Shown here: positions 15,656 through 16,827 of the stretch, in pieces
Position numbering within the stretch: the stretch's first letter is position 1
Layout: each line of letters opens with the position of its first letter
Assembly (NCBI GenBank): GCA_964496705.1
Contig: CAZCBJ010000073.1
Coordinates: 1 to 16,827, forward strand
Reading direction: 5' to 3'
Origin: CAZCBJ01 sp964496705
GTDB taxonomy: Bacteria > Chloroflexota > Anaerolineae > Anaerolineales > Anaerolineaceae
Length of the DNA: 16,827 bases
Translations under genes and position numbers: made by a program
Notes under the pieces: generated by a model
The model's database searches: none
What the model was told of the DNA's origin: nothing
Seen by the model: the letters and a program-made list of their open reading frames with translations, nothing else

Positions 15656-16827
15656 TCAACTCGTTTTGATGAGGAACACCGCGGCATCGTTGGCGGGCAG
15701 GTGGCAGCGTCCATCCACCAACGGGCTGCCGTACCAATTCTCCTTTGGCTGCCAGCCGGACGCCAGCGTCACCCGCGGCTGCTGGGGTTGGGGGCTGTAA
15801 TTGATCAGCACGATCAGGCGGGTGTGAGGGTCGATGACATGCTCGCTGATACCCACCTGCGGCAGGTCTTTGGTGGCTGCCCGTTGACGGGTGAAAGAGG
15901 CGGCGAACTGCGCATAGATGTGATAATAGGGCTGCCCGTCAGGACGATCAAACACAGCGCTCATCCGGCTGAGCGCAGTCTCCAGCGGCGCGGCAAATAG
16001 ATAGATGACGCCCTTTCCGCAGCCGGCGCGGGTGAAAATGGGGTTGCCATCCTCCTCACTGCCCAGCACTTGCGCTCCCGTCGCGCGCAGGTTGTACCGG
16101 ATGGCAGCCGGGATGTTCAGCACATCTGCATTGGACAAATCCTTGAAATGAACCTCGGCTGGTCGGTTTCGCCGCTGGCGGGTCTGAATTTCCACCTGCA
16201 GCGGCTGGTTGAACGGCGAAAGAAAAGCATCGTCCAGAGACACATACAGCGTGGCGCCGGATTCCACCCTGGCCAGCAATTCCAGCCAGGCGCGGCGCGA
16301 CAGTCCACCCTGGCCCTGCAGCGAAGGCAGCAGATAGAGCGGCGCGTCCTGCAGCGGCTGGTCGGCGTACTGGAATTGCAGGTCAAAACCGGCCTGTTTG
16401 GCCAGGATGAAGCTGACCTGCGCGGCGCCCCAGGCGTCCTGTCCCTCGCTCAGAATGCACACCGCCTCGCGGGAGCGGGCTGGCAGACTTTGCAGGGGCA
16501 GGCTGCGCTGCCAAGCGCCGAAGGCTTCGATCTGCTTCAGCACCGGCTTGGGGCTGCGGTCTGAGCGAAACAGCCCCAGCTCGCGCTCGAGCGCAGTCCA
16601 ATCATAAGGCGCGTGTTCCAGGCGCTCCTGGTCGTAGGCGCACCACCACAGCAGTCCGTGGCAGTCATGCGCCCACAGCGAGAAGAGGGTCATCCGCGCG
16701 TAATCGGCAGCCACTGCTTCGCTGGCGATGGTCGGCCCCAGTGTGCCAAGCTCCTCGGCGATGCACGCTTTTTCGCCAATGTCGGCATAAAAGCGCGATT
16801 CGGCGGTAGCGTGCAGCCCGCTGCGCA
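15656..16827 (-). CDS. Probable clan GH-A glycoside hydrolase, C-terminal part (5' end outside window)
   Basis: The minus-strand frame is open from the right edge to TGA at 15658-15656, giving 389 visible residues, so the gene begins outside the window; the GTG at 16714 is internal. Visible residues 1-105 look like the end of a (beta/alpha)8 glycosidase barrel: GEKACIAEELGTLGP (17-31) resembles the strand that carries the nucleophile glutamate in clan GH-A, and WAHDCHGLLWWCAYDQ (51-66) the last strand with active-site aromatics. Residues about 118-315 resemble the amidotransferase-like domain found in beta-galactosidases (VCILSEGQDAWG...PLYLLPS...GVIYLFAAPLE). A small beta-rich domain (about 325-389) closes the protein. 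No signal peptide can be judged. It converges on the exporter operon with 74 bases between. Family number (GH5, GH42 or related) is uncertain. Confidence 0.6.
   Translation of the reverse strand, partial: RSGLHATAESRFYADIGEKACIAEELGTLGPTIASEAVAADYARMTLFSLWAHDCHGLLWWCAYDQERLEHAPYDWTALERELGLFRSDRSPKPVLKQIEAFGAWQRSLPLQSLPARSREAVCILSEGQDAWGAAQVSFILAKQAGFDLQFQYADQPLQDAPLYLLPSLQGQGGLSRRAWLELLARVESGATLYVSLDDAFLSPFNQPLQVEIQTRQRRNRPAEVHFKDLSNADVLNIPAAIRYNLRATGAQVLGSEEDGNPIFTRAGCGKGVIYLFAAPLETALSRMSAVFDRPDGQPYYHIYAQFAASFTRQRAATKDLPQVGISEHVIDPHTRLIVLINYSPQPQQPRVTLASGWQPKENWYGSPLVDGRCHLPANDAAVFLIKTS

Noticed and set aside
15596..16564. Plus-strand open frames opposite the glycoside hydrolase
   Set aside because: Arg/Gln-rich shadow translations without motifs; one overlaps the operon terminator hairpin.

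Overview
The window looks like chromosomal DNA from a member of the Chloroflexota, probably an Anaerolineae-type bacterium. This is an inference from gene content and style: a Tad/Flp pilus locus with a TadG-like protein and no secretin gene, a lipoprotein-type adaptor for an ABC exporter, moderately high GC coding sequence, and frequent TTG/GTG starts. No rRNA, tRNA, CRISPR array, insertion sequence or phage gene was seen.

Region 1 (1-8270, + strand) is a Tad (tight adherence, Flp-type) pilus operon already under way at the window edge. The order is: a TadG-like surface protein (C-terminal part only), CpaB/RcpC, CpaE/TadZ, TadB, TadC, a membrane-anchored TPR protein ending in a LysM-like domain, and the motor ATPase TadA/CpaF. 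Gaps are about 15-45 bases, so this is probably one transcription unit, perhaps with an extra weak promoter before tadA. TadA powers assembly, TadB and TadC form the inner-membrane platform, CpaE positions the machine, and CpaB and the TadG-like protein act outside the membrane. The TPR-LysM protein is the unusual member and may link the machine to the cell wall. The prepilin and prepilin peptidase are not in the window.

Region 2 (8338-10332, + strand) holds two Gfo/Idh/MocA-family NAD(P)-dependent oxidoreductases in tandem, joined by an ATGA overlap. The first is broken by a one-base frameshift near 9090-9103. A hairpin with a short T run separates them from tadA.

Region 3 (10333-10466) is a compact regulatory interval. 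It has a directly repeated heptamer 22 bases apart, a TATAAT box, and then a textbook hairpin-plus-T7 terminator directly abutting the ribosome binding site of the next gene.

Region 4 (10467-15581, + strand) encodes an ABC exporter of the MacB/LolCDE type: two paralogous ATPases, one large permease containing two MacB/FtsX-like halves, and a lipoprotein HlyD/MacA-like adaptor. The second ATPase has no standard start codon at the position its ribosome binding site predicts. The operon ends in a perfect 12-bp hairpin terminator.

Region 5 (15656-16827, - strand) is the C-terminal part of a convergent gene, probably a clan GH-A glycoside hydrolase with a beta-galactosidase-like accessory domain. 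Its start lies beyond the right edge.

Nothing here is a clearly new system. The best leads are the TPR-LysM protein of the pilus operon, the promoter-repeat-terminator leader of the exporter, and the start-codon problem of the second ATPase.
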